Assembly (NCBI GenBank): GCA_938084085.1
Contig: CALKDV010000250.1
Location: forward strand, 1 to 6,530
Length of the DNA: 6,530 bases
From: an uncultured Nannocystaceae bacterium
GTDB lineage: Bacteria; Myxococcota_A; Polyangia; Nannocystales; Nannocystaceae
Direction: 5' to 3'
The stretch's first letter is position 1, and each line of letters starts with the position of its first letter. Below, piece by piece: positions 5,952 through 6,530 of this stretch. The notes beneath the pieces are model-generated. The model was not told where the DNA came from and did no database searches. It saw only the letters and a program-made list of their open reading frames with translations. The position numbers were made by a program, and so were the translations under genes.

Positions 5952-6530
5952 CTAGGGTGCTGCAGTTTGAAATGCTTCTGACAAGAGCATGGTGCGCTCA
6001 AGTTGATGGGAGTCGGGCGAGCCAGTGGCAGGAGACGCGCTGCGCTCACGGCCCGCGTAGCGCAGGGGTCGGTCGCCGAGCAGCCGGCGCAGTCGCGGCG
6101 CTGCGAAGGTCCATGGGCCCATATTCGCGGGCTCCTCTTGGACCCAGACGAAGTCCGTGGCGTCGCTGTATCGAGCCAGCTCCGCTTGGATTTCGGCGCT
6201 CGGAAACGGATAGAGTTGCTCCACGCGAATGAGCGCGGTGTCTTTGAGTTCGAGCTTGGACCGCTCGTCGTGGAGGTCGTAGAAGACCTTCCCCGATGAA
6301 AAAACCACGCGCTTCACCTCACGTGGGGTGACCTCGTCGTCGCCGATGACCCTGCGGAATTTACGGTCGGTGAAGTCTTCGAGGGGCGAAAAAGAGAACC
6401 GAGCCCGGAGCAGACTCTTGGGGGTCATGAGGACGAGAGGCTTGCGCCAGGCGCCCACCACCTGTCGCCGAAGCGCGTGGAATTCCTGGGCGGGCGTGGT
6501 GAGGTTGCAGATGACCATGTTGTCCTCGGC
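5952..6530 (-). CDS. sucA: 2-oxoglutarate dehydrogenase E1 component, C-terminal part only
   Basis: The frame is open to the right edge, so only the last 192 residues or so of a protein normally about 900-950 long are present; the ATG at 6518 is internal. E1 is the thiamine-diphosphate-dependent decarboxylase that takes 2-oxoglutarate and succinylates the lipoyl arm of E2. The fragment contains the family's C-terminal hallmarks: N-M-x-x-x-x-L-T-T-P-A-Q-E-F-H-A-L-R-R-Q at the edge of the window, KPLVLMTPKSLLR, RVEQLYPFP, VQEEPANMGPW, and the closing Y-A-G-R-E-x-S-A-S-P-A-T-G-S. These match 2-oxoglutarate dehydrogenase and not the pyruvate-specific E1. The catalytic thiamine-binding region lies outside the window. 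It precedes sucB by 12 bases, the usual sucAB order. Confidence 0.96.
   Translation of the reverse strand, partial: AEDNMVICNLTTPAQEFHALRRQVVGAWRKPLVLMTPKSLLRARFSFSPLEDFTDRKFRRVIGDDEVTPREVKRVVFSSGKVFYDLHDERSKLELKDTALIRVEQLYPFPSAEIQAELARYSDATDFVWVQEEPANMGPWTFAAPRLRRLLGDRPLRYAGRERSASPATGSPDSHQLERTMLLSEAFQTAAP

Noticed and set aside
5411..6049. 212-residue minus-strand frame overlapping sucB and the end of sucA
   Set aside because: Out-of-frame reading of the GC-rich lipoyl-domain and linker region; S/P/R-rich, with no features.

Overview
The window is bacterial chromosomal DNA with high G+C and strongly G/C-biased third codon positions. It is densely coded: no gap between genes exceeds about 120 bases, and there are no tRNA, rRNA, CRISPR or insertion-sequence signatures. 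The style of the proteins (a LeuA2-type isopropylmalate synthase and a SucA/SucB/Lpd cluster with Ala/Pro-rich E2 linkers) would fit a high-GC proteobacterial or Myxococcota-like organism. That placement is a guess from general appearance, not from any marker gene.

Layout. On the plus strand, bases 2-943 hold the C-terminal three-quarters or so of a LeuA-family acyltransferase (2-isopropylmalate synthase-like), cut by the left edge of the window. Everything else reads on the minus strand, towards that gene. Read from the right edge in the direction of transcription, the order is: the C-terminal end of 2-oxoglutarate dehydrogenase E1 (sucA/odhA, 6530-5952, cut by the right edge); dihydrolipoamide succinyltransferase E2 (sucB/odhB, 5939-4737); dihydrolipoyl dehydrogenase E3 (lpd, 4733-3330); a 205-residue protein of unknown function (3263-2646); a possible small or frameshifted reading frame (2649-2458); and a 524-residue protein with beta-propeller-like character (2531-957). 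The last minus-strand gene and the leuA-like gene converge, with only 13 bases between their stop codons.

How it works together. sucA, sucB and lpd encode the three components of the 2-oxoglutarate dehydrogenase complex of the TCA cycle. They are packed with gaps of 12 and 3 bases, and a clear ribosome binding site for lpd lies inside the last codons of sucB, so co-transcription and translational coupling are very likely. The two unknown genes follow lpd on the same strand after a 66-base gap that contains a GC-rich inverted repeat without a U-run, so they may or may not belong to the same transcript.

The main points of interest are the unexplained pair downstream of lpd, and the start of the 524-residue gene. 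There, an ATG overlapping the stop of the 205-residue gene (ATGA) opens a plausible N-terminus in a frame one base out of register. I see no convincing evidence of a wholly novel system: most of the window is core metabolism.
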